From assembly GCA_027186245.1 (NCBI GenBank), contig CP114481.1:19809501-19873500 (forward strand): a DNA stretch of 64,000 nucleotides, read 5' to 3'. Made by a program: the position numbers and the translations under genes. Of this stretch, positions 27,185-40,158 are shown in pieces; within the stretch, counting starts at the first letter, position 1, and each line of letters opens with the position of its first letter. Under the pieces are notes generated by a model, which saw only the letters and a program-made list of their open reading frames with translations, had not been told where the DNA came from and did not search any database. The DNA comes from Coriaria nepalensis (Eukaryota; Streptophyta; Magnoliopsida; Cucurbitales; Coriariaceae).

Positions 27185-29350
27185 AAAAAAATTCAAATGA
27201 ATTCAATTTTTACACTTTAAACACTACTTTCGCGGATCACTTGTTGATGATCTTTTTAAGACAGGTATGCATTTGATTTATCATATATTTATTTCAATGA
27301 GTCTTTTCAAGACAATAAATCATTTGGAAGCCGTTGGAGCGAATACTATTTTCGCATTTCAAACACGACTTTCGCGCATAGCTTGCATATTATTTTTTCA
27401 ACGCAAATATGAATTTGTTTTATTTTAGTGTCATTATCTCAATTACTTTTTGAAAGTCACTAATTCATTTGAAAGCAATTAAAATGAATTCTATTTTCGC
27501 ACTTCGAACCCGACTTTCGTACATAACTTGCTAATTATCATTTAAGGGCTAGTATGCATTTGTTTTAGTTGAGATTCATGTCAGTGAGTCTTTTCAAGTC
27601 ACTAATTTATTTGAAAACAATTCAAATGAATTCTATTTTTGCACTTCAAACACTACTTTCCCACATCACTTGCTAATGATGTTTTTAAGAAAAGTATGCA
27701 TTTGTTTTATCTTATATTAATTTCAATGTGTCTTTTCAAGACACTAAATCATTTGGAAGCCATTGGAGCGAATACTATTTTTGCATTTCAAACACGACTT
27801 TCGCGCATAGCTTGCATATTAGTTTTTCAACGCAAGTATGAATTTGTTTTATTTTAGTGTCATTATCTCAATCACTTTTTGAAAGTCACTAATTCATTTG
27901 AAAGCAGTTAAAATGAATTCTATTATCGCACTTCGAACCCGACTTTCGTACATAACTTCCTAATGATCATTTAAGAGCATGTATGCGTTTGTTTTATTTG
28001 AGATTCATGTCAATGAGTCTTTTCAGGTCACTAATGCATTTAAAAAAAATTCAAATGAATTCAATTTTTGCACGTTAAACACTACTTTCATGGATCACTT
28101 GTTGATGATCTTTTTAAGATAGGTATGCATTTGATTTATCTTATATTTATTTCAATGAGTCTTTTCAAGACAATAAATCATTTGGAAGCAATTGGAGCGA
28201 ATACTATTTTCGCATGTCAAACACGACTTTCGCGCATAGCTTGCATATTATTTTTTCAACGCAAATATGAATTTGTTTTATTTTAGTGTCATTATCTCAA
28301 TGACTTTTTGAAAGTCACTAATTCGTTTGAAAGCAATTAAAATGAATTCTATTTTCGCACTTCGAACCAGACTTTCGTACATAACTTGCTAATTATCATT
28401 TAAGGGCTAGTATGGATTTGTTTTAGTTGAGATTCATGTCAATGAGTCTTTTCAAGTCACTAATTTATTTGAAAACAATTCAAATGAATTCTATTTTTGC
28501 ACTTCAAACACTACTTTCCCACATCACTTGCTAATGATGTTTTTAAGAAAAGTATGCATTTGTTTTATCTTATATTAATTTCAATGTGTCTTTTCAAGAC
28601 ACTGAATCATTTGGAAGCCATTGGAGCGAATACTATTTTCGCATTTCAAACACGGCTTTCGCGCATTGCTTGCATATGAATTTTTGAAGGCAATTATGAA
28701 TTTGTTTAATCTTAGAGTCCTCATCTCAATGACTCTTTGAAAGTCACTAATTCATTTGAAACCAATTAAAATGAATTCTATTTTTCGCACTTCGAACCCG
28801 ACTTTCTTATATAACTTGCTAATGATCATTTAAGGGAAAGTATGGATTTGTTTTATTTGAGATTCATGTCAATGAGTCTTTTCAAGTCACTAATTTATTT
28901 GAAAACAATTCAAATGAATTCTATTTTTGCACTTCAAACACTACTTTCCCGCATAACTTGCTTATGATCTTTTTAAGACAAGTACGCATTTGATTTATCA
29001 TATATTTATTTCAATGAGTCTTTTCAAGCCAATGAATCATTTGGAAGCCATTGGAGCGAATACTATTTTCGCTTTTCAAACACGACTTTCGCGCATAGCT
29101 TGCATATTATTTTTTCAACGCAAGTCTGAATTTGTTTTATTTTAGTGTCATTATCTCAATGACTTTTTGAAAGTTACTAATTCATTTGAAAGCAATTAAA
29201 ATGAATTCTATTATCGCACTTCAAACCCGACTTTCGTACATAACTTGCTAATGATCATTTAAGGGCATTTATGCGTTTGTTTTATTTGAGATTCATGTCA
29301 ATGAGTCTTTTCAAGTCACTAATGCATTTGAAAAAAATTCAAATGAATTC
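27185..29350. repeat. Segment recurring at 33.19-35.35 kb (copy 1, offset ~6003)
   Basis: From TTTGAAAAAAATTCAAATG through about five trimers the sequence follows 33188-35353. Shared rare features include GATGTTTTTAAGAAAAG, TCGCATGTCAAAC, a CATATGAATTTTTGAAGG unit at about 28675 and an extra T in CTATTTTTCGCAC near 28787. Differences seen include AGCCGTTGG versus AGCTGTTGG and scattered single bases towards the right end, so the boundaries are approximate. Confidence 0.7.
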
Positions 29351-30869
29351 AATTTTTGCACTTTAAACACTACTTTCGCGGATCAGTTGTTGATGATCTT
29401 TTTAAGACAGGTATGCATTTGATTTATCATATATTTATTTCAATGAGTCTTTTCAAGACAATAAATCATTTGGAAGCCGTTGGAGCGAATACTATTTTCG
29501 CATTTCAAACACGACTTTCGCGCATAGCTTGCATATTATTTTTTCAACGCAAGTATGAATTTGTTTTATTTTAGTGTCATTATCACAATGACTTTTAGAA
29601 AGTCACTAATTCATTTGAAAGCAATTAAAATGAATTCTATTTTCGCACTTCGAACCCGACTTTTGTACATAACTTGCTAATTATCATTTAAGGGCTAGTA
29701 TGGATTTGTTTTAGTTGAGATTCATGTGAATGAGTCTTTTCAAGTCACTAATTTATTTGAAAACAATTCAAATGAATTCTATTTTTGCACTTCAAACACT
29801 ACTTTCCCACATCACTTGCTAATGATCTTTTTAAGAAAAGTATGCATTTGTTTTATCTTATATTCATTTCAATGTGTCTTTTAGAGACACTAAATCATTT
29901 GGAAGCCATTGGAGCGAATACTATTTTCGCATTTCAAACACGGCTTTCGCGCATAGCTTGCATATGATTTTTTGAAGGCAATTATGAATTTGTTTAATCT
30001 TAGAGTCCTCATCTCAATGACTCTTTGAAATTCATTAGTTCATTTGAAACCAATTAAAATGAATTCTATTTTCGCACTTCGTACCCGACATTCGTACATA
30101 ACTTGCTAACGATCATTTAAGGGAAAGTATGCGTTTGTTTTATTTGAGATTCATGTCAATGAGTCGTTTCAAGTTACTAATTTATTTGAAAACAATTCAA
30201 ATGAATTCTATTTTTACACTTCAAACACTACTTTCCCGCATAACTTGCTAATGATCTTTTTAAGAAAAGTATGCATTTGTTTTATCTTATATTTATTTCA
30301 ATGAGTCTTTTCAAGACAATAAATCATTTGGAAGCCATTGGAGCGAATACTATTTTCGCATTTCAAACAGAACTTTCGCGCATAGGTTGCATATTATTTT
30401 TTCAACGCAAGTATGAATTTGTTTTATTTTCGTGTCATTATCTCAATGACTTTTTGAAAGTTACTAATTCATTTGAAAGCAATTAAAATGAATTCTATTT
30501 TTGCACTTCGAACCCGACTTTCGTACATAACTTGCTAATGATCATTTAAGGGCATGTATGCGTTTGTTTTATCTGAGATTCATGTCAATGAGTCGTTTCA
30601 AGTTACTAATTTATTTGAAAACAATTCAAATGAATTCTATTTTTACACTTCAAACACTACTTTCCCGCATAACTTGCTAATGATCTTTTTAAGAAAAGTA
30701 TGCATTTGTTTTATCTTATATTTATTTCAATGAGTCTTTTCAAGACAATAAATCATTTGGAAGCCATTGGAGCGAATACTATTTTCACATTTCAAACACA
30801 ACTTTCGCGCATAGCTTGCATATTATTTTTTCAACGCAAGTATGAATTTGTTTTATTTTAGTGTCATTA

Positions 30870-33180
30870 TCTCAATGACTTTTTGAAAGTCACTAATTCA
30901 TTTGAAAGCAATTAAAATGAATTCTATTTTCGCACTTCGAACCCGACTTTCGTACATAACTTGCTAATTATCATTTAAGGGCTAGTATGGATTTGTTTTA
31001 GTTGAGATTCATGTCAATGAGTCTTTTCAAGTCACTAATTTATTTGAAAACAATTCAAATGAATTCTATTTTTGCACTTCAAACACTACTTTCCCACATC
31101 ACTTGCTAATGATGTTTTTAAGAAAAGTATGCATTTGTTTTATCTTATATTAATTTCAATGTGTCTTTTCAAGACACTAAATCATTTGGAAGCCATTGGA
31201 GCGAATACTATTTTCGCATTTCAAACACGGCTTTCGCGCATTGCATATGATTTTTTGAAGGCAATTATGAATTTGTTTAATCTTAGAGTCCTCATCTCAA
31301 TGACTCTTTGAAATTCATTAGTTCATTTGAAACCAATTAAAACGAATTCTATTTTTGCACTTCGAACCCGACTTTCTTATATAACTTGCTAATGATCATT
31401 TAAGGGAAAGTATGCGTTTGTTTTATTTGAGATTCATGTCAATGAGTCTTTTCAAGTCACTAATTTATTTGAAAACAATTCAAATGAATTCTATTTTTAC
31501 ACTTCAAACACTACTTTCCCGCATAACTTGCTTATGATCTTTTTAAGACAAGTACGCATTTGATTTATCATATATTTATTTTAATGAGTCTTTTCAAGCC
31601 AATGAATCATTTGGAAGCCATTGGAGCGAATACTATTTTCGCTTTTCAAACACGACTTTCGCGCATAGCTTGCATATTATTTTTTCAACGCAAGTATGAA
31701 TTTGTTTTATTTTCGTGTCATTATCTCAATGACTTTTTGAAAGTTACTAATTCATTTGAAAGCAATTAAAATGAATTCTATTTTTGCACTTCGAACCCGA
31801 CTTTCGTACATAACTTGCTAATGATCATTTAAGGGCATGTATGCGTTTGTTTTATTTGAGATTCATGTCAATGAGTCGTTTCAAGTTACTAATTTATTTG
31901 AAAACAATTCAAATGAATTCTATTTTTACACTTCAAACACTACTTTCCCGCATAACTTGCTAATGATCTTTTTAAGAAAAGTATGCATTTGTTTTATCTT
32001 ATATTTATTTCAATGAGTCTTTTCAAGACAATAAATCATTTGGAAGCCATTGGAGCGAATACTATTTTCGCATTTCAAACACGGCTTTCGCGCATTGCTT
32101 GCATATGATTTTTTGAAGGCAATTATGAATTTGTTTTATTTTAGTGTCATTATCTCAATGACTTTTTGAAAGTCACTAATTCATTTGAAAGCAATTAAAA
32201 TGAATTCTATTTTCGCACTTCGAACCCGACTTTCGTACATAACTTGCTAATTATCATTTAAGGGCTAGTATGGATTTGTTTTAGTTGAGATTCATGTCAA
32301 TGAGTCTTTTCAAGTCACTAATTTATTTGAAAACAATTCAAATGAATTCTATTTTTGCACTTCAAACACTACTTTCCCACATCACTTGCTAATGATGTTT
32401 TTAAGAAAAGTATGCATTTGTTTTATCTTATATTAATTTCAATGTGTCTTTTCAAGACACTAAATCATTTGGAAGCCATTGGAGCGAATACTATTTTCGC
32501 ATTTCAAACACGGCTTTCGCGCATTGCTTGCATATGATTTTTTGAAGGCAATTATGAATTTGTTTAATCTTAGAGTCCTCATCTCAATGACTCTTTGAAA
32601 TTCATTAGCTCATTTGAAACCAATTAAAACGAATTCTATTTTTGCACTTCGAACCCGACTTTCTTATATAACTTGCTAATGATCATTTAAGGGAAAGTAT
32701 GCGTTTGTTTTATTTGAGATTCATGTCAATGAGTCTTTTCAAGTCACTAATTTATTTGAAAACAATTCAAATGAATTCTATTTTTACACTTCAAACACTA
32801 CTTTCCCGCATAACTTGCTTATGATCTTTTTAAGACAAGTACGCATTTGATTTATCATATATTTATTTCAATGAGTCTTTTCAAGCCAATGAATCATTTG
32901 GAAGCCATTGGAGCGAATACTATTTTCGCTTTTCAAACACGACTTTCGCGCATAGCTTGCATATTATTTTTTCAACGCAAGTATGAATTTGTTTTATTTT
33001 CGTGTCATTATCTCAATGACTTTTTGAAAGTTACTAATTCATTTGAAAGCAATTAAAATGAATTCTATTTTTGCACTTCGAACCCGACTTTCGTACAGAA
33101 CTTGCTAATGATCATTTAAGGGCATGTATGCGTTTGTTTTATTTGAGATTCATGTCAATGAGTCGTTTCAAGTTACTAAT
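30870..33180. repeat. Local 1287-bp period within the mosaic, two copies
   Basis: Units at about 30.9-32.0 kb recur at 32.2-33.2 kb. B-derived segments at 31560 and 32847 are exactly 1287 bp apart. Those at 31072 and 32355 are 1283 bp apart because the first copy lost 4 bp at about 31241. Shared markers are TTTTCGTGTCATT, GAGTCGTTTC and ACAAGTACGC. Confidence 0.7.
31231..31250. other. 4-bp slippage deletion (TTGCTTGC to TTGC)
   Basis: The sequence reads GCGCATTGCATATG where sister units (for example about 32520) read GCGCATTGCTTGCATATG. The direct repeat TTGCTTGC exists only because this family changed CATAGCTTGC to CATTGCTTGC. The loss moves the frame, so the open frame running through this unit differs from all its neighbours. 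Confidence 0.8.
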
Positions 33181-33187
33181 TTATTTG

Positions 33188-35353
33188 AAAAAAATTCAAA
33201 TGAATTCAATTTTTACACTTTAAACACTACTTTCGCGGATCACTTGTTGATGATCTTTTTAAGACAGGTATGCATTTGATTTATCATATATTTATTTCAA
33301 TGAGTCTTTTCAAGACAATAAATCATTTGGAAGCTGTTGGAGCGAATACTATTTTCGCATTTCAAACACGACTTTCGCGCATAGCTTGCAAATTATTTTT
33401 TCAACGCAAATATGAATTTGTTTTATTTTAGTGTCATTATCTCAATTACTTTTTGAAAGTCACTAATTCATTTGAAAGCAATTAAAATGAATTCTATTTT
33501 CGCACTTCGAACCCGACTTTCGTTCATAACTTGCTAATTATCATTTAAGGGCTAGTATGGATTTGTTTTAGTTGAGATTCATGTCAGTGAGTCTTTTCAA
33601 GTCACTAATTTATTTGAAAACAATTCAAATGAATTCTATTTTTGCACTTCAAACACTACTTTCCCACATCACTTGCTAATGATGTTTTTAAGAAAAGTAT
33701 GCATTTGTTTTATCTTATATTAATTTCAATGTGTCTTTTCAAGACACTAAATCATTTGGAAGCCATTGGAGCGAATACTATTTTTGCATTTCAAACACGA
33801 CTTTCGCGCATAGCTTGCATATTAGTTTTTCAACGCAAGTATGAATTTGTTTTATTTTAGTGTCATTCTCTCAATGACTTTTTGAAAGTCACTAATTCAT
33901 TTGAAAGCAGTTAAAATGAATTCTATTATCGCACTTCCAACCCGACTTTCGTACATAACTTGCTAATGATCATTTAAGAGCATGTATGCGTTTGTTTTAT
34001 TTGAGATTCATGTCAATGAGTCTTTTCAGGTCACTAATGCATTTAAAAAAAATTCAAATGAATTCAATTTTTGCACGTTAAACACTACTTTCATGGATCA
34101 CTTGTTGATGATCTTTTTAAGATAGGTATGCATTTGATTTATCTTATATTTATTTCAATGAGTCTTTTCAAGACAATAAATCATTTGGAAGCAATTGGAG
34201 CGAATACTATTTTCGCATGTCAAACACGACTTTCGCGCATAGCTTGCATATTATTTTTTCAACGCAAATATGAATTTGTTTTATTTTAGTGTCATTATCT
34301 CAATGACTTTTTGAAAGTCACTAATTCATTTGAAAGCAATTAAAATGAATTCTATTTTCGCACTTCGAACCCGACTTTCGTACATAACTTGCTAATTATC
34401 ATTTAAGGGCTAGTATGGATTTGTTTTAGTTGAGATTCATGTCAATGAGTCTTTTCAAGTCACTAATTTATTTGAAAACAATTCAAATGAATTCTATTTT
34501 TGCACTTCAAACACTACTTTCCCACATCACTTGCTAATGATGTTTTTAAGAAAAGTATGCATTTGTTTTATCTTATATTAATTTCAATGTGTCTTTTCAA
34601 GACACTGAATCATTTGGAAGCCATTGGAGCGAATACTATTTTCGCATTTCAAACACGGCTTTCGCGCATTGCTTGCATATGAATTTTTGAAGGCAATTAT
34701 GAATTTGTTTAATCTTAGAGTCCTCATCTCAATGACTCTTTGAAAGTCACTAATTCATTTGAAACCAATTAAAATGAATTCTATTTTTCGCACTTCGAAC
34801 CCGACTTTCTTATATAACTTGCTAATGATCATTTAAGGGAAAGTATGGATTTGTTTTATTTGAGATTCATGTCAATGAGTCTTTTCAAGTCACTAATTTA
34901 TTTGAAAACAATTCAAATGAATTCTATTTTTGCACTTCAAACACTACTTTCCCGCATAACTTGCTTATGATCTTTTTAAGACAACTACGCATTTGATTTA
35001 TCATATATTTATTTCAATGAGTCTTTTCAAGCCAATGAATCATTTGGAAGCCATTGGAGCGAATACTATTTTCGCATTTCAAACACGACTTTCGCGCATA
35101 GCTTGCATATTATTTTTTCAACGCAAGTATGAATTTGTTTTATTTTAGTGTCATTATCTCAATGACTTTTTGAAAGTTACTAATTCATTTGAAAGCAATT
35201 AAAATGAATTCTATTATCGCACTTCAAACCCGACTTTCGTACATAACTTGCTAATGATCATTTAAGGGCATTTATGCGTTTGTTTTATTTGAGATTCATG
35301 TCAATGAGTCTTTCCAAGTCACTAATGCATTTGAAAAAAATTCAAATGAATTC
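33188..35353. repeat. Segment recurring from 27.19-29.35 kb (copy 2)
   Basis: This copy matches 27185-29350. Its left edge is visibly chimeric: GAGTCGTTTCAAGTTACTAA, the A class of the 30-33 kb units, runs straight into the TTTGAAAAAAATTC tail of the other class near 33187. The extra T in CTATTTTTCGCAC is present again near 34790, so the two copies share an indel as well as substitutions. Confidence 0.7.
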
Positions 35354-36039
35354 AATTTTTACACTTTAAACACTACTTTCGCGGATCACTTGTTGATGAT
35401 CTTTTTAAGACAGGTATGCATTTGATTTATCATATATTTATTTCAATGAGTCTTTTCAAGACAATAAATCATTTGGAAGCCGTTGGAGCGAATACTATTT
35501 TCGCATTTCAAACACGACTTTCGCGCATAGATTGCATATTATTTTTTCAACGCAAATATGAATTTGTTTTATTTTAGTGTCATTATCTCAATTACTTTTT
35601 GAAAGTCACTAATTCATTTGAAAGCAATTAAAATGAATTCTATTTTCGCACTTCGAACCCGACTTTCGTACATAACTTGCTAATTATCATTTAAGGGCTA
35701 GTATGGATTTGTTTTAGTTGAGATTCATGTCACTAAGTCTTTTCAAGTCACTAATTTATTTGAAAACAATTCAAATGAATTCTCTTTTTGCACTTCAAAC
35801 ACTACTTTCCCACATCACTTGCTAATGATGTTTTTAAGAAAAGTATGCATTTGTTTTATCTTATATTAATTTCAATGTGTCTTTTCAAGACACTAAATCA
35901 TTTGGAAGCCATTGGAGCGAATACTATTTTTGCATTTCAAACACGACTTTCGCGCATAGCTTGCATATTAGTTTTTCAACGCAAGTATGAATTTGTTTTA
36001 TTTTAGTGTCATTCTCTCAATGACTTTTTGAAAGTCACT

Positions 36040-36897
36040 AATTCATTTGAAAGCAGTTAAAATGAATTCTATTATCGCACTTCGAACCCGACTTTCGTAC
36101 ATAACTTGCTAATGATCATTTAAGAGCATGTATGCGTTTGTTTTATTTGAGATTCATGTCAATGAGTCTTTTCAGGTCACTAATGCATTTAAAAAAAATT
36201 CAAATGAATTCAATTTTTGCACGTTAAACACTACTTTCATGGATCACTTGTTGATGATCTTTTTAAGATAGGTATGCATTTGATTTATCTTATATTTATT
36301 TCAATGAGTCTTTTCAAGACAATAAATCATTTGGAAGCAATTGGAGCGAATACTATTTTCGCATGTCAAACACGACTTTCGCGCATAGCTTGCATATTAT
36401 TTTTTCAACGCAAATATGAATTTGTTTTATTTTAGTGTCATTATCTCAATGACTTTTTGAAAGTCACTAATTCATTTGAAAGCAGTTAAAATGAATTCTA
36501 TTATCGCACTTCGAACCCTACTTTCGTACATAACTTGCTAATGATCATTTAAGAGCATGTATGCGTTTGTTTTATTTGAGATTCATGTCAATGAGTCTTT
36601 TCAGGTCACTAATGCATTTAAAAAAAATTCAAATGAATTCAATTTTTGCACGTTAAACACTACTTTCATGGATCACTTGTTGATGATCTTTTTAAGATAG
36701 GTATGCATTTGATTTATCTTATATTTATTTCAATGAGTCTTTTCAAGACAATAAATCATTTGGAAGCAATTGGAGCGAATTCTATTTTCGCATGTCAAAC
36801 ACGACTTTCGCGCATAGCTTGCATATTATTTTTTCAACGCAAATATGAATTTGTTTTATTTTAGTGTCATTATCTCAATGACTTTTTGAAAGTCACT
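36040..36897. repeat. Adjacent duplicate trimers (2 x 429 bp)
   Basis: Two consecutive trimers, with B subunits at 36211 and 36640, are almost identical. Both have CTATTATCGCACTTC, the TTAAAAAAAATTC tail, TTGCACGTTAAAC with CATGGATCAC, and TCGCATGTCAAAC. Differences seen are AACCCGAC versus AACCCTAC in the A subunit and GCGAATACT versus GCGAATTCT at about 36780. Elsewhere this trimer type alternates with others, so a single-trimer duplication is likely. Confidence 0.75.
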
Positions 36898-39800
36898 AAT
36901 TCATTTGAAAGCAATTAAAATGAATTCTATTTTCGCACTTCGAACCCGACTTTCGTACATAACTTGCTAATTATCATTTAAGGGCTAGTATGGATTTGTT
37001 TTAGTTGAGATTCATGTCAATGAGTCTTTTCAAGTCACTAATTTATTTGAAAACAATTCAAATGAATTCTATTTTTGCACTTCAAACACTACTTTCCCAC
37101 ATCACTTGCTAATGATGTTTTTAAGAAAAGTATGCATTTGTTTTATCTTATATTAATTTCAATGTGTCTTTTCAAGACACTGAATCATTTGGAAGCCATT
37201 GGAGCGAATACTATTTTCGCATTTCAAACACGGCTTTCGCGCATTGCTTGCATATGATTTTTTGAAGGCAATTATGAATTTGTTTAATCTTAGAGTCCTC
37301 ATCTCAATGACTCTTTGAAATTCATTAGTTCATTTGAAACCAATTAAAACGAATTCTATTTTTGCACTTCGAACCCGACTTTCTTATATAACTTGCTAAT
37401 GATCATTTAAGGGAAAGTATGCGTTTGTTTTATTTGAGATTCATGTCAATGAGTCTTTTCAAGTCACTAATTTATTTGAAAACAATTCAAATGAATTCTA
37501 TTTTTACACTTCAAACACTACCTTCCCGCATAACTTGCTTATGATCTTTTTAAGACAAGTACGCATTTGATTTATCATATATTTATTTCAATGAGTCTTT
37601 TCAAGCCAATGAATCATTTGGAAGCCATTGGAGCGAATACTATTTTCGCTTTTCAAACACGACTTTCGCGCATAGCTTGCATATTATTTTTTCAACGCAA
37701 GTCTGAATTTGTTTTATTTTAGTGTCATTATCTCAATGACTTTTTGAAAGTTACTAATTCATTTGAAAGCAATTAAAATGAATTCTATTATCGCACTTCA
37801 AACCCGACTTTCGTACATAACTTGCTAATGATCATTTAAGGGCATTTATGCGTTTGTTTTATTTGAGATTCATGTCAATGAGTCTTTTCAAGTAACTAAT
37901 TTATTTGAAAACAATTCAAATGAATTCTATTTTTGCACTTCAAACACTACTTTCCCACATCACTTGCGAATGATGTTTTTAAGAAAAGTATGCATTTGTT
38001 TTATCTTATATTAATTTCAATGTGTCTTTTCAAGACACTAAATCATTTGGAAGCCATTGGAGCGAATACTATTTTTGCATTTCAAACACGACTTTCGCGC
38101 ATAGCTTGCATATTAGTTTTTCAACGCAAGTATGAATTTGTTTTATTTTAGTGTCATTCTCTCAATGACTTTTTGAAAGTCACTAATTCATTTGAAAGCA
38201 GTTAAAATGAATTCTATTATCGCACTTCCAACCCGACTTTCGTACATAACTTGCTAATGATCATTTAAGAGCATGTATGCGTTTGTTTTATTTGAGATTC
38301 ATGTCAATGAGTCTTTTCAGGTCACTAATGCATTTAAAAAAAATTCAAATGAATTCAATTTTTGCACGTTAAACACTACTTTCATGGATCACTTGTTGAT
38401 GATCTTTTTAAGATAGGTATGCATTTGATTTATCTTATATTTATTTCAATGAGTCTTTTCAAGACAATAAATCATTTGGAAGCAATTGGAGCGAATACTA
38501 TTTTCGCATGTCAAACACGACTTTCGCGCATAGCTTGCATATTATTTTTTCAACGCAAATATGAATTTGTTTTATTTTAGTGTCATTATCTCAATGACTT
38601 TTTGAAAGTCACTAATTCATTTGAAAGCAATTAAAATGAATTCTATTTTCGCACTTCGAACCCGACTTTCGTACATAACTTGCTAATTATCATTTAAGGG
38701 CTAGTATGGATTTGTTTTAGTTGAGATTCATGTCAATGAGTCTTTTCAAGTCACTAATTTATTTGAAAACAATTCAAATGAATTCTATTTTTGCACTTCA
38801 AACACTACTTTCCCACATCACTTGCTAATGATGTTTTTAAGAAAAGTATGCATTTGTTTTATCTTATATTAATTTCAATGTGTCTTTTCAAGACACTGAA
38901 TCATTTGGAAGCCATTGGAGCGAATACTATTTTCGCATTTCAAACACGGCTTTCGCGCATTGCTTGCATATGATTTTTTGAAGGCAATTATGAATTTGTT
39001 TAATCTCAGAGTCCTCATCTCAATGACTCTTTGAAATTCATTAGTTCATTTGAAACCAATTAAAACGAATTCTATTTTTGCACTTCGAACCCGACTTTCT
39101 TATATAACTTGCTAATGATCATTTAAGGGAAAGTATGCATTTGTTTTATTTGAGATTCATGTCAATGAGTCTTTTCAAGTCACTAATTTATTTGAAAACA
39201 ATTCAAATGAATTCTATTTTTACACTTCAAACACTACTTTCCCGCATAACTTGCTTATGATCTTTTTAAGACAACTACGCATTTGATTTATCATATATTT
39301 ATTTCAATGAGTCTTTTCAAGACAATAAATCATTTGGAAGCCATTGGAGCGAATACTATTTTCGCATTTCAAACAGGACTTTCGCGCATAGCTTGCATAT
39401 TATTTTTTCAACGCAAGTCTGAATTTGTTTTATTTTAGTGTCATTATCTCAATGACTTTTTCAAAGTTACTAATTCATTTGAAAGCAATTAAAATGAATT
39501 CTATTATCGCACTTCAAACCCGACTTTCGTACATAACTTGCTAATGATCATTTAAGGGCATGTATGCGTTTGTTTTATTTGAGATTCATGTCAATGAGTC
39601 TTTCCAAGTCACTAATTTATTTGAAAACAATTCAAATGAATTCTATTTTTACACTTCAAACACTACTTTCGCGGATCACTTGTTGATGATCTTTTTAAGA
39701 CAGGTATGCATTTGTTTTATCTTATATTTATTTCAATGAGTCTTTTCAAGACAATAAATCATTTGGAAGCCATTGGAGCGAATACTATTTTCACATTTCA

Positions 39801-40004
39801 AACACGACTTTCGCGCATAGCTTGCATATTATTTTTTCAACGCAAGTATGAATTTGTTTTATTTTAGTGTCATTATCACAATGACTTTTTGAAAGTCACT
39901 AATTCATTTGAAAGCAATTAAAATGAATTCTATTTTCGCACTTCGAACCCGACTTTCGTACATAACTTGCTAATTATCATTTAAGGGCTAGTATGGATTT
40001 GTTT

Positions 40005-40158
40005 TAGTTGAGATTCATGTCAATGAGTCTTTTCAAGTCACTAATTTATTTGAAAACAATTCAAATGAATTCTATTTTTGCTAGTTGAGATTCATGTCAA
40101 TGAGTCTTTTCAAGTCACTAATTTATTTGAAAACAATTCAAATGAATTCTATTTTTGC
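40005..40158. repeat. 77-bp tandem duplication causing a phase slip
   Basis: The stretch beginning TAGTTGAGATTCATGTC at 40005 is repeated from 40082. After CTATTTTTG at 40072, where a B subunit should start, the sequence returns to CTAGTTGAGATTC and repeats the end of A, including its two dyads, before the true B begins at 40149. B-to-B spacing across the site is 1364 bp, which is 3 x 429 + 77. The break has short homology (CTAG/TAGTTGAG). From here on the phase is exactly 429 bp for 53 units. Confidence 0.9.

Larger units (their letters stand above)
27181..39990. repeat. Mosaic zone of recopied trimers
   Basis: Thirty trimers are assembled from a small set of types in varying order. The trimer types at 33642/34071 return at 35788/36217 (offset 2146) and at 37933/38362 (2145 further). 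The type at 34500 returns at 37075 and 38791 (1716 apart). The 429-bp register is kept to within a few bases throughout. Only satellite DNA is present. Confidence 0.8.
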
